Source: Stereum hirsutum FP-91666 SS1
Taxonomy: Eukaryota; Basidiomycota; Agaricomycetes; Russulales; Stereaceae
DNA: 64,000 nt
Assembly (NCBI RefSeq): GCF_000264905.1
Contig: NW_006763132.1
Coordinates: 969,503 to 1,033,502 of the forward strand
Direction of reading: 5' to 3'
Made by a program: the position numbers and the translations under genes
The notes under the pieces: model-generated
Told to the model about the DNA's origin: nothing
Database searches by the model: none
Seen by the model: the letters and a program-made list of their open reading frames with translations, nothing else
Part shown: piece after piece, positions 1-9,874 of the stretch
Numbering within the stretch: the stretch's first letter is position 1
Layout: each line of letters opens with the position of its first letter

Positions 1-74
1 AGTCAGCATCGCAGTCGTTTCATGGTGTATTTGACCGTATTTGACTTATAACCTGTACACCGGTCTGACACCAG

Positions 75-402
75 TTTAACGCCCGTGGTGTTGTGGCGAT
101 GGCCAACTCCGGCCCCGACACCAACAAGTCTCAGTTTTTCATCACGTACGCTAAACAGCCTCATCTGGACTCAAAATACACAATCTTCGGCAAAGTCATC
201 GATGGCGCGGACTCTACCTTGGACGCCATGGAACGGGTGCCAGTGAACAACAAGAATCGACCGCTCGATGAGATCAAGCTGACCCATGTGAGTTATCGAC
301 TATCACCTCCGTACAGTGCTGTGGATTGCTGAGTACTGAGCGGCCGTCCATCAGATTACCATTCACGCTAATCCTGTAGCCGACGAAGAGCTCAGATCGT
401 AG
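75..402 (+). CDS. PPIL3: PPIL3/CYP10-type peptidyl-prolyl cis-trans isomerase, 3' part
   Basis: C-terminal two exons of a cyclophilin; the 5' part lies before the window. Exons 75..287 and 355..402 (stop TAG). The reading frame gives FNARGVVAMANSGPDTNKSQ, then FFITYAKQPHLDSKYTIFGK, the cyclophilin catalytic core with the Q-F-F-I-T segment, and ends ITIHANPVADEELRS. That ending (IHANP) is characteristic of the small PPIL3/CYP10 class rather than of cytosolic CypA. Family members catalyse proline isomerisation and occur in spliceosomal complexes; that role is inferred from the family. The donor GTGAGT at 288 and the acceptor TCAG ending at 354 keep the frame. The exon start at 75 follows a CAG acceptor; sequence 1..74 looks intronic. 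The gene is convergent with the capping-protein gene downstream. Confidence 0.88.
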
Positions 403-595
403 CCTGAACTTAACCCCACAGCCTCATTGCGCGGCATCCAATGCATCTCGTGTGGCCCAAAAACGGATCCTTCCATAGGTGTACCGTGTCTAATGTACAA
501 CGACCTTTCCTTACTTCCATTGTAAAAGTTATGCATGTAAGAACCCCATCGAGCGACGAACGACAACGACCATAGCTCCTTCCAGATGGCCGGTA

Positions 596-1849
596 TCACC
601 GCCTGATGAATCCTACTAGCTCCTTCTGCAACTCCCTCTGTCTCCTCGCCGCCTCCAGGTTCTCTAGACTGCGCAGGTCGAAAACCACATCTCTCGTCTT
701 GCCAAAATACACTTCCTGCAACAAGTTACGCATCTTGATCTCCATGTCCTCAATCAACCGGCCCATGTTCACGATATGTGAACTCGAGTCCTGCACGGGC
801 TGGTCCGTCTCCGTCTGCGACATAACCATGAGCACCCCGGTAACATATGTTATTCAATGGATCTTGGGGATTAACGCGACGTACCTGTCTGGTCATACTC
901 CCACTCAAGCTGACCTCTCCCTCCCGCTTCCACGTCTCCTCCTCTTTCGCCGATCCTTGTCCATGTCCATTCCCACTCTGAGCAGCAGCCGCCGCGTCGA
1001 CATCCATACCTCGTGTGACCAACTGGAGCATGACGGTTGAAGTGAGCTTGTAATGCGCTTGACGCCCTCGTTCTGCGGCTTCGAAGACGTGGATCGAGTC
1101 CCAGCTGCCTGAGGGTTCGGAGGGCGAGGATGGGCTTAAGGCTAATATGACACGTCGGAGTGTTGATGGTGGTCAGTTTTGGGCGGAATCGCTTGAGCAT
1201 GTCGGGCATGTAAACGGGCAACGTACTTTTCTTGAAGAGAACAACTCCGGCGAAACCACCGTCGTCGAGATCCCATAGAAACACGGACGATACACCGCCT
1301 TCGTAGTACCTGCTCAAAATATATAGATATATCATGTACCCGTGTACCCGGATGTATTTGTGAGTAGCCAGAGGACATAGAGATAGTGGGATGAGACGTA
1401 CATCTCGCGGTAAGTATCGAACGCCTCGTTAGCTGTAACTTCCAGCTTGCGCAGCTTCGTAGACGGCAAAGTCCCATCGTCCAACGGCGGGTCATACTCA
1501 TTCGACCACGGTGACCTTCACATCACATTGCATCGCCCAATACAAAACCAATAGACCACATAAGACGAACCAAACATCAGTTAACCTCTCATAATCATAA
1601 TTACGAACTCGGCCAGTATCCTCGAAGCGCCACACACCTGTAACTCTCCCCATCCCTATTATAATCGCACGCAAGGTACTCCTTTCCCGTCGCCTTATCC
1701 ATCCTCAACTTGAGCGGCTGATCTACGCTCCCGAGGAGATCATCGGCGTAGTCTGGGCAGATTTGCACGAGCGCGGAGACGTTGTCTTCGACTTGGGTAG
1801 GAGGAAGGCGTCGGAGGAGGTCGAGCATGGAGTCGACGAGGTCGGCCAT
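596..1849 (-). CDS. CAP2: F-actin-capping protein subunit beta
   Basis: Five exons: 1638..1849, 1402..1515, 1227..1309, 885..1108 and 596..814, giving 283 residues, the usual CapZ-beta length. Seen: N-terminal [20 protein letters not shown], the SSVDQPLK-type segment ([20 protein letters not shown]) and [20 protein letters not shown], then [40 protein letters not shown] and the tail [20 protein letters not shown] followed by YFGKTRDVV. All are hallmarks of the beta subunit, which dimerises with the alpha subunit and caps filament barbed ends. An acidic, Gly/Ala-rich insert (about residues 170-205, containing [13 protein letters not shown]) is longer than in animal proteins and looks like a fungal loop. 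All four introns are GT-AG and the frame is continuous. The start is chosen because the family N-terminus begins at this ATG. Confidence 0.95.
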
Positions 1850-2391
1850 GGTGAGTATAAGGCCTGAGTGATGAGTGATTAGATCAAATCAAACGAGTTC
1901 GATGAGGTTTAACGCGTCCTAAGTATGTGGAGGAGGCGAAGCAAGTGGGAAGTGCTGGGTATGAGGGCAAGACGCGAACGGAATTACGTTTGGGTCCGAT
2001 GATATAGAGACTTCACATTCGCTACATCAACTTCGAACTCCGAAAGTCCTCGCTACAAATGTATTGATGCGGCTACGCCACCTTCGTTGATTGTAAGGAG
2101 AGGCACTACAAGTTGGTTGTTATGCGACTACATGGCTTCGAGCTAGGCTACAATTTACTACAACTGCTCTTCCTACCAGCGCCCACTGTGCACGTGAAAG
2201 GGGCTGAATGTCACCTCCAAGGGAGGTTGACTTCCACTTTTCACTCGTTAAACGAGTCGCTTAGGGTGAAGCCGGCGATGGAGTGAATGCGGGTGAGGCG
2301 GAAATCATGCAAAATTGCCCCTTTGCGCGAGTCATTTTTAGCCTGCCCTAAAGACTGGCACCTTACCGGATGACATCATCGCTTGCATCGC
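1850..2391. other. Intergenic region with hairpin-forming motifs
   Basis: Upstream region of the capping-protein gene. No credible coding exon. It holds a perfect hairpin CACCTCC-aag-GGAGGT near 2211-2228, a near-palindrome ACTCGTTAAACGAGT near 2244-2258, and a CACGTG hexamer near 2190. These may be promoter elements of the flanking genes; no function can be assigned. Confidence 0.4.
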
Positions 2392-2964
2392 ATGCCAGCA
2401 AAGCCGGGTGCTCTGCCCTTCGCTCCTTCCAGTCAGACCACGACGTCGAGAAACGTTCTGCAACACCTGCGCATCGACATTTCGTCGTCGTCGACATCCT
2501 CGGTATGCTCCCTGTGTCTTTAATGTGATCTATTCAACTTATCAACCTCTTCCGGTTGGGCTTCTCTTTGCGGGCTATCACTCGCCACCCGTAACCTCGA
2601 CATCGGCCGTCTCGTTTTTCCCATTGCCTCGCTCGTCATCGAGCGCTCTCATTGCCTGTCTTACGTTTGCAATATAATGTTTTCTAGGTCTTGCTCTACT
2701 CGGGAGGGTCAATCTTCAAGGGGATCAGGATATTTATGTTGTGTCGTATGACAACAGTACGTCTTGTTTCTTTGCTTCTAGGTTTCCGATGAGGAGGTCT
2801 TCTATCATGCTAGCTGGAGCGTAGGGCTAACCGGTTTCCAGCTAGCATACAGCAAAGTGCAGCATCGTTTCGTCCCGGCATTGGGTGCTTGCTATACTCG
2901 TTGTGAAGGGCGGTCCCGCCGGTGCGTATTCTCTTGTGACCATTCGGGTGCTGTGTTCGACTAG
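2392..2964 (+). CDS. Uncertain small three-exon gene, unknown function
   Basis: Tentative model with exons 2392..2502, 2688..2756 and 2782..2964, giving 120 residues. The ATG is at 2392 and the introns are GTATGC..CTAG and GTACGT..CTAG. The first exon is Ser/Thr-rich (RNVLQHLRIDISSSSTSS) and exon 2 is hydrophobic (VLLYSGGSIFKGIRIF). I recognise no family. A competing reading shifts the frame of exon 2 to give ALLGRVNLQGDQDIYVVSYD, which also looks protein-like, so the phase of the first intron is unclear. It could be a real short conserved gene, part of a longer gene continuing past 3000, or chance. Transcript data would decide. Confidence 0.3.
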
Positions 2965-3472
2965 TATGACGCGCCGCGAGTCCGCGACCATTGGTGAGTA
3001 TATGAAATCATGAATTATCGTGAGCGGGTCTCACTCTTACTTGGTAAGTCACTTCTTTCGCATTCCTTATGGTACTCGAGGTTCGGGGTAGATACAGACT
3101 TTGTGTAGTTCCATGTATGTACTTGTAGTCACAGTTCACCAATACAAAAGTCAATCTATGGGCCATACATTTTCAATTGAAGGTGCCGTGCACCGCAGAA
3201 AACAACGAGTGATATCTCTCTGGTGAAGAGGTTGAATTCCCTTCCCAGTTGAAGTGAGTGAATTCGGCAATATAAGGGGTGATCTTCAATCCCCCTCCTT
3301 TATACCGTGAGATGGTTGAAAGTCACCGCACACAAGTGAACTTTATACCGGCGGGTGAGCGAATAAAATTACATTTACTGGTGTTTCTCAGGGTGACTTT
3401 CAATCCGAACGGCGTGCACAGTGGCCACAATTTATGCCCGGTAGTAAACCCAGCATGCCGCACGAGACGGCA
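2965..3472. other. Intergenic, AT-richer, inverted-repeat segment
   Basis: No supportable gene. GGTTGAAAGTCACC near 3313-3326 and its near-complement GGTGACTTTCAATCC near 3391-3405 form an inverted repeat with about 65 nt between the arms. Downstream lies the 3' end of TAN1. Confidence 0.35.
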
Positions 3473-4840
3473 TCAGTCCAAGACACGCCCTTCTCCTTCC
3501 TTGAACTTCTCAACCTCATTCTTCGCGTTTGCGATCTCCATCACGTTGAACTTCGTATGCTTGTAATAATCCTCGACGATGCTGATCCCGCAGACACTCT
3601 ACAACAGGCCAAGCCATACCGCCAGAGGGTCACTGGTCAGTGAAACGCTTCTCTACAGCCATTTTTTGGCATGGACTCGGCCGAGCAAGGTTAAGGACGC
3701 ACCTTGAACACCTCAACGAGGATAAAGATTTTGGGGTTCTCCAAATCGACAGTGAACTCAGGTGGGACACATACGGCGATGGTGTCGATGAATTGTTGGC
3801 GTGTCAGCGTGTTGTGGTTCCGTGATCGCAGTTCGATTTTATACTATTGGGTCCATGTCAGCATCAGTTTCGTCAAAATGATCTCGGGTAGCGGGTGTGA
3901 GGAGATACACAGCAAGGGATAGGAGAAGAGAAGTTGCGTACGCTGGACTTGATGCGCTCGGGATCTTCTTCTAAAAACGACTTGAGAACGCGTTTGAAGA
4001 GTGATGTAATCTCTGGCACGTTGGCTACACAAGAGTTGGTGATCGGCGTTAGTCTTTGTGTGAATCTAAACAAGAAACAGAGTGTGAGGGTTTGGACCAC
4101 ATAGAGAGAAGGATAACCACGGAACTCACCGTGTGTTCGTGACCCCTGTCTTCTCCACGTTCTCGATGTGCCTCAGAACGAGCCGAACAGGATCCACGGG
4201 CGGCTTGCAGGAAATGAACACCACTGTATTGTTCATTAACAATCGACCTGCGACACTGGTTCGTGAAAGTGAGGGCGGAAGACTTGCCACAGGTGGTATT
4301 AGTCTGACAATTCGCTATATAAATCAGTTGACCATGAAATCAAATACCCGGGTTTTTTGAAACGAGTGGGGGTCACAGATGGGAGGAAAAGAACATACCG
4401 AATATCTGCTGCTTTCGCGGTTTCTTCATCGCAGCCAACTCCTTCGCGAGTTGTTTCTCTAGGTCCTCTTCCTCTTCTTGGTCTGAATTCGTTGCAGTCT
4501 CTTCTTCATTCCCTGCGCCAGCATTCCCTGTGCCCAGTTCTGGGTAGAGCTCAGAAGCGAGCTTCGTAGTTTATGAAGCAGGATAGGTGACCGATCTCCA
4601 TAAAAGCGTAAGAAGATACGCACCTGCTCGAACAAGTCATATAACTCGCCAACAGTCTGTTTCTCCTTTCCTTTGACACAACTTACCCAAACACCAGGCC
4701 CATCAATCGACCGCTTGCCCCAGATCGAGGATCCATCCTGCACCGTGAATCATTCGTTCGTTGCTCACGGAAACATTGATTGTAAAACGCGGACGTACGG
4801 ATCGATACCTTCGCTTTCTCTCCGTGTTGTTCTTGCTCAT
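3473..4840 (-). CDS. TAN1: TAN1/THUMPD1-like tRNA acetylation adaptor (THUMP domain)
   Basis: Seven exons: 4799..4840, 4624..4737, 4399..4561, 4130..4247, 3942..4065, 3703..3843 and 3473..3598, giving 275 residues. Seen: a basic N-terminus (MSKNNTERKRRYRS), then IDGPGVWVSCVKGKEKQTVG, typical of the Tan1 N-terminal domain, an acidic linker, CKPPVDPVRLVLRHIE, RFTQRLTPITNSCVANVPEI (THUMP core), YKIELRSRNHNTLTRQQF and the C-terminal VCGISIVEDYYKHTKFNVME. Tan1 is known to bind tRNA-Ser and tRNA-Leu and to be needed with the Kre33/NAT10 acetyltransferase for ac4C12. A serine tRNA gene lies at 19.6 kb, but nothing links the two beyond that. Every exon junction keeps phase with GT-AG signals, and the length is close to yeast Tan1 (289 aa). 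Confidence 0.9.
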
Positions 4841-5271
4841 TTTATATAACGCAATTACAAGGTTTTTCCGAGGATGTTTGGCGTAGACGAGGTAGACTCA
4901 AGCGTGGTTTGGTTGAAGTTCTAGTCAAAAATGGGTGGCGTAGAACTCCGTATAGTAAGCGTGGGAAACAAGAGCCTCTGATCCTAACATGCACAAACAA
5001 TCGCTATTGTATCTCTTTTTGGTAAGTCGAAATTCGTCATTTCGTCCCACTCTCGACGACCCAGGCTCAGGCTCAGTTCCATGCGCAAGTGTCAGTAATT
5101 CGATGCCGTCAATGGGTGGGTCCGTTGCCTTTCGAAGTATGTCATCATCGCGTGTATTGATAAACAGCCTCATCGTACTTCTAGTTCTACGCCTTCCACG
5201 TCCTAAGTAATCATAATATCGTACACGTGTCTAAAACAGGTTCTCCAACTTTGAAACGACAAGTCATAGCC

Positions 5272-6816
5272 TCAAGCATGCCCTTGAATGTCAGTAGGAT
5301 CGACCCACCGCAAATCAAGCTGCCAGTTCTCGCCGCCTCGATGGTCCAACTTCACGACCACGAGATCCTCCTGCTTAGTCCCCGCGCCGTTATGGCCATG
5401 CATAAGGTCCCACCGATAGTCCCGCCGATGTAAGTCTTGAGCGAAGGGAATCCACCTTCTTTCGCCGCGCTATGTTGTTATTGTCATGAGTAATTGTCTT
5501 ACCCTCTCACGGTAGCAGAGGCTAGTGGACGTACTGCAACCTTTCTGTAAAAGCTCGACACAAGTTCGCTGATTTCGGCCGCCAACTGTTTCTTCGTCAG
5601 CGTTCCTTGCCTTGGATGCACCTCCCGTACAACACCTCGTTCATACCCATCCCACTATACATAAGTAGTGAAGGCAAGGTCAGTCCCCAAACTCCGAGAA
5701 AGATACCCAAGCAAAAACGACACCACTCACCAGAAGATGCAGTCTGAGGTTCTTCCTCCTTAGTTCCCGTTCGAAGTAATTATCAGCCAGGGCCAGATCG
5801 TCCGGAAAGGACAGGAACTCCAACCCTCTCGACACCCAAAATCCGTTCTCTATCGCAATGCCGGTCATACCAGGTGCCACATCGCGAGGACGTTTCGACA
5901 AGAACTTGATACTGTCGACCGACATCGGTACCCTTTTGTCACAGCAACGATAGTGTTCGTCAAGCACGCCACGGGAACTGTCGATGCAGGGGCACCACAT
6001 GACTTGTGGCACTCGCTGTAAGATCCTAGGGGGCTCATCTAAGGACTGGTCGCGGGCGGGTCGGGGGTGCAGCTCTATGGCTTGTGGGGTCTCTCTGCCG
6101 TTCGTGGAATCCTCAAAGACTGAAGGGCTGGGGCTGCGAGATGGGATATCATAATAGCTTGCTATCGTCCCAGAGAGCGATGATACGGACGGCGACGGAG
6201 GCCAAAGCGATCGAGGAGAGTTTACGAGGGTTGCCGAGTCAGAGTCTGAGTGAGCGAGAGACAGAGTTGACAAACTCAGAGGAGAGAGATTGTCATTGAC
6301 ACGATCAGAGTGAGCCGGGTAACCGCGTTGTGACTGATGTGCTAGGGTATACTCCGGGTACCCACCTGAAGCACGATCAGGGTATCGTCCGGTATATGCA
6401 GAGGCCGACGCTGGAATTAACTCGGACCTTTCAGGGGGTGGAACGGGTCTAGTGACATGTCTTCCGTCGTGTGGAAAGGGAGGAGGTACAGAGGGGTAAT
6501 CCATTCCATGTCTTCCGTCGCCTGGATAGGGATGAGGTACAGAAGATATCACAGGAGGGATGAAGGTTTGGCCAGGTGTCGCTCCAGGAGGTATTTGGCC
6601 TGATTGCGTTGGATGGAAGAGTATGGGGAGCGGAGGAGGAGGATACGATCCTACGGATTGCTGTCCGTGATGAGGTGGACCGTATATTCCTGATCCCGCA
6701 GGATAGCGCGCATGGTGGGTACTGTGAGGGCCTTGACTTTGTGATGTTGACAGGCTGGTAGTCCTCGCGCGATGCCTCGCATATGAGGGGTGAACTGGGT
6801 ACATAGGAGGAGACAT
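5272..6816 (-). CDS. Pro/Ser-rich protein with a conserved-looking C-terminal domain, function unknown
   Basis: Three exons: 5731..6816, 5503..5654 and 5272..5455, giving 473 residues. The first about 250 residues are low-complexity, rich in Pro, Ser, His, Tyr and Gly (IYGPPHHGQQS, VPHPYPGDGRHGMDYPSVPP). The C-terminal half is globular-looking: GMTGIAIENGFWVSRGLEFL, FPDDLALADNYFEREL, VVREVHPRQGTLTKKQLAAE, WIPFAQDLHRRDYRWD, DLRWVDPTDIQGHA. I do not recognise the family. The start at 6816 has A at -3; another in-frame ATG lies 23 codons upstream. Odd: directly at the stop codon another frame continues as GMLEAMTCRFKVGEPVLDT, which looks like the natural continuation, so a one-base frameshift or sequencing error near 5277-5283 is likely (see findings). 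The acceptor of exon 3 could alternatively be 3 nt upstream. Confidence 0.7.
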
Positions 6817-7518
6817 ATTGACAGCGCAAGCCGAAGACAGTCGTCGTTCTGAGGCGAGAGACGAGATGAAGAGAGAGGGCGACAATAAAAAGGCCCTGCA
6901 TTCGCGTCCACTGCTCCTTTATGTAGACCATACACAAAGGAGGCTCCGTATACGGCTGTAAATGCCGCGGCACATGGCACGCTAGTACAGCTGTGTCACC
7001 GGATAAAGGTTCAAGCGTACTTACATATCTTTGCCCTCGTTGCTGTCGACCTTACTCCTGTATTGATGGGCACAAGACAGCTCTAGGCCACAGTTGTGCT
7101 TTGTTCCCAGTATATATCTTTGTCGACAATAGCCGACGCTGATAACGAGCCTGCACAAGGAGCAACGCAAATTGTTTTTAAGAGAATACCTGTATTATTG
7201 AACAGAAGCAAAGGTTCATTATATGTTCGTACAGTACAGGCTCGTCGAGGACAGCACGGAAAGAACGTACTGTCAATTCTAAGCTCCACTGAGTCAACTG
7301 TCCCAAGTCAAGCAATACAATTGCATCGCTTTGTTCTTTTGTGCCGCCGGCGTTTAGTCCAGAACACAACGCATTTGTCATGGTGGCGTTGGACGGTTGG
7401 CCCATTGCGACGATCTTTGTCGTCGTACAGATAAGACCATATTCAGGAAGCTGTCTATGTCCCGCAAAGCAAGATAATATTATGAATATCTGAGATATTG
7501 CACAAACCCACAGAGCCG
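6817..7518. other. Intergenic region
   Basis: Upstream of the Pro/Ser-rich gene and downstream of acetate kinase. Only short, incoherent reading frames; nothing supportable seen. Confidence 0.5.
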
Positions 7519-9210
7519 TTACTTCCAAAACTTCGGTTCCAGTGCACACTCCCTCGCCATCTCGAGCTGTGTTGAATGCAAGGACATTCAAAAAAGTTGA
7601 CATCAGCACTTCATACTCAGTCTTCAACATACGAAGAGCCGTAATAAGCATTACAAGAGCGAGATCTTACCTGTTCATCTGTCCTACACACCAATACCCT
7701 CTTTCCGCCCTTTCTGCCTTCACTACCACCGGGACTCGCGCCGGTAATTTCAACGACTTCCCCCTCCTTCTCCGCCACCTCACCATTCTTGCCCTCATCC
7801 ACCGCAAACCCCAAGCAGGCACACCTCTTCGCGACCTCCGCCCTCAACTCTGAGCTCTTCTCGCCTATCCCGCCAGAGAACACCAGCGCATCGACGTCGC
7901 CGCCTAGTTTGAGGTAATACGCGCCGAGATAGTTCAAGATTCGATCGACGAAAATCTCAAAAGCCAGCTTTGCGTTCTCCACTTCCGGCGAAGACTCAGA
8001 AGGGTCATCGAGCTTCGCGGTGATTTCAGCGAAATTGCTGCTCCCCACTAAAGAGCTCCAGCCCGCTTTGGTATTGAGGATCTCTTCAGCCTGCGTCACC
8101 CCCACGTCCACTGCACCTTTCTTGTCGTGGCTGATCTTCGCCGCGCGATGCGTGTAGTGGAATATTAACGTAGGGTCGATGTCGCCGGAGCGGGTGGCCC
8201 CGGGGAGTCCGGAGGCTGGAGTGAGGCCCATGGAAGTGTCGAGGGATTTGCCATTGCGGATGGCGCAGATGGAGGCACCGGAGCCGAGGTGGAGGAGGAT
8301 TAGGTTGGTATGTGAAGGAGGTTTTTGGAGATATTGGGAGACGGTGCGGACGATGTAGGCATCTACGTGGAGGAACGTGATAGTTAGATGAGAGTGTCAG
8401 ATGTGAAGGCATTTTACATGTCTGCTTACAGCTCAAACCGTGGAAGCCGTATTTCCTCAGACCCTACAGACAACCGACAATTTAGCTCCGTCAATTTTCT
8501 CACAAGTCCGAGAATGGCGATGAACGGGGCACACCTTCGGCTTTGCGATCTTTGGGTCGATGACGTAGGACGATATGTAGGCCGGAATGTCCTGATGGAA
8601 TGTGGTATCGAAGTAGGCAATGTTGTTTGCGTGTTTAAGCTCGTCTATGGAGGCTTTGATGACTGAGAGGGCGGCACCGTTATGTCTGGTGTGGCGTGGC
8701 ATGGCGTGCATGAGTAAAACAAGGATGTAATCCGATAACTGGGGGGTGGAAATATGAGATCACGTACAAGGGTGCAAGGTCGGTTAGAGCCTCGATATGG
8801 TGATACGACTCGCTATTGATTATAACGGGCTCAGAATAATCTCCTCCGTGGACAATTCTATGACAAACATGTGCGATACTCTTCCTATCTATGTCTGCCT
8901 CGTTCTTCATGTATTCGAGAAAGTGTGCGAAAGCGGTGGCGTGGTCCTTGACGTTGCCCTGCAATGGCTCGTCTTTCGCAGTCCGTACATCAGAGGAAGA
9001 TGCCGAAGAGAATGAGAACGTTGGGGAAGTTGTGATAGACGAGATGGAGGAGGTGAGAATGAGCTCGATTGGGTTTACGATTGGGTCACTCGGGACAGGT
9101 TTGGTGGATGCGGGTGAGTCGTAGAGGCGATAAAGAGAAATCTTAAGAGACGAAGAGCCCGAGTTGAGAGATAGGATGAGTCCTTCCCGAGGATGTGTTT
9201 TGGAAGACAT
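7519..9210 (-). CDS. ack: Acetate kinase (eukaryotic, fungal)
   Basis: Five exons: 8768..9210, 8535..8685, 8430..8463, 7671..8362 and 7519..7566, giving 455 residues. It converts acetyl phosphate + ADP to acetate + ATP. Seen in order: LSLNSGSSSLKISLY (phosphate-binding N-terminal motif with the family Asn), HRIVHGGDYSEPV, LHNGAALSVI, FDTTFHQDIPAY, KYGFHGLSYAYIVR (catalytic His region), HLGSGASICAIRNGKSLDTS followed by MGLTPASGLPGATRSGDIDP (active-site Arg), and VFSGGIGEKSSELR (family Glu). The C-terminus VLVCRTDEQLEMARECALEP exists only if the last intron (7567..7670) is spliced; it matches the expected family ending. The protein carries an extra Ser-rich loop (about residues 50-75) relative to bacterial enzymes. 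Head-to-head with phosphoketolase, the enzyme that makes its substrate. No mitochondrial presequence is evident, so it is probably cytosolic. Confidence 0.96.
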
Positions 9211-9874
9211 GATAGTTGATGCTTTATGCGCGGTGCAAGAGAAGCAGGGGAGAGGTTTACAGATGAAGTCCAATGGCTATCACACTATAAATGCTGGCCA
9301 CAGTTGAGAACGGGAGAGAGACCAAAGACGGCAGCTGGACGTTCGTAGACTAGAGGTTTGATCTGGATACTTCGAAGAGTGGAGGTCACTTTATAGAACG
9401 TTTTCAGTTTGTTGATTCCAGTGAGAGTTGTGTACATCAACAACGGAATGCGTAGCGACGTCATCTCTGGCTAGTGACGCACTGAGTGCGAGCTCCAATA
9501 CACCAACCGTGACGTTCTCAGAGATCATGGTGAGAAAAGAGCAGAAAGTTTGTGAAAGATTATTGGGAGAAATTCGAGCGAAAATCAGAAGTATTAGCGT
9601 CGCAAAGTTGGAAATGCTGTCGAGCGTGGTTGGGAAGACGCAGACTCGTACTTAGGAAAACTCGCGACCTCGGAAGAAACGCACGTGGCTCGGCTCCGAA
9701 GGCAACAGGGGCTGTCATCGCGGAGAGTGATGACGCGCATCATTTCAACCTTCTTTCCTGCTGCACCCACATACATAAGTCCTTACGCCGACATGCAGTC
9801 TATCTGGACCACCATAAACATCCGCCTTTCTTCCTTACCACCACTACCTCATACATAACCCTTCCACAGCCGCA
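9211..9874. promoter_or_regulatory. Shared divergent promoter of acetate kinase and phosphoketolase
   Basis: 664 nt separate the two start codons. On the acetate kinase side there is CCAATGG at about 9271-9277 and a TATAAAT-like run at about 9287. On the phosphoketolase side, pyrimidine-rich CTTCC blocks precede the ATG at 9875. One region between two consecutive pathway enzymes suggests co-regulation; that is inferred from arrangement only. Confidence 0.5.
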
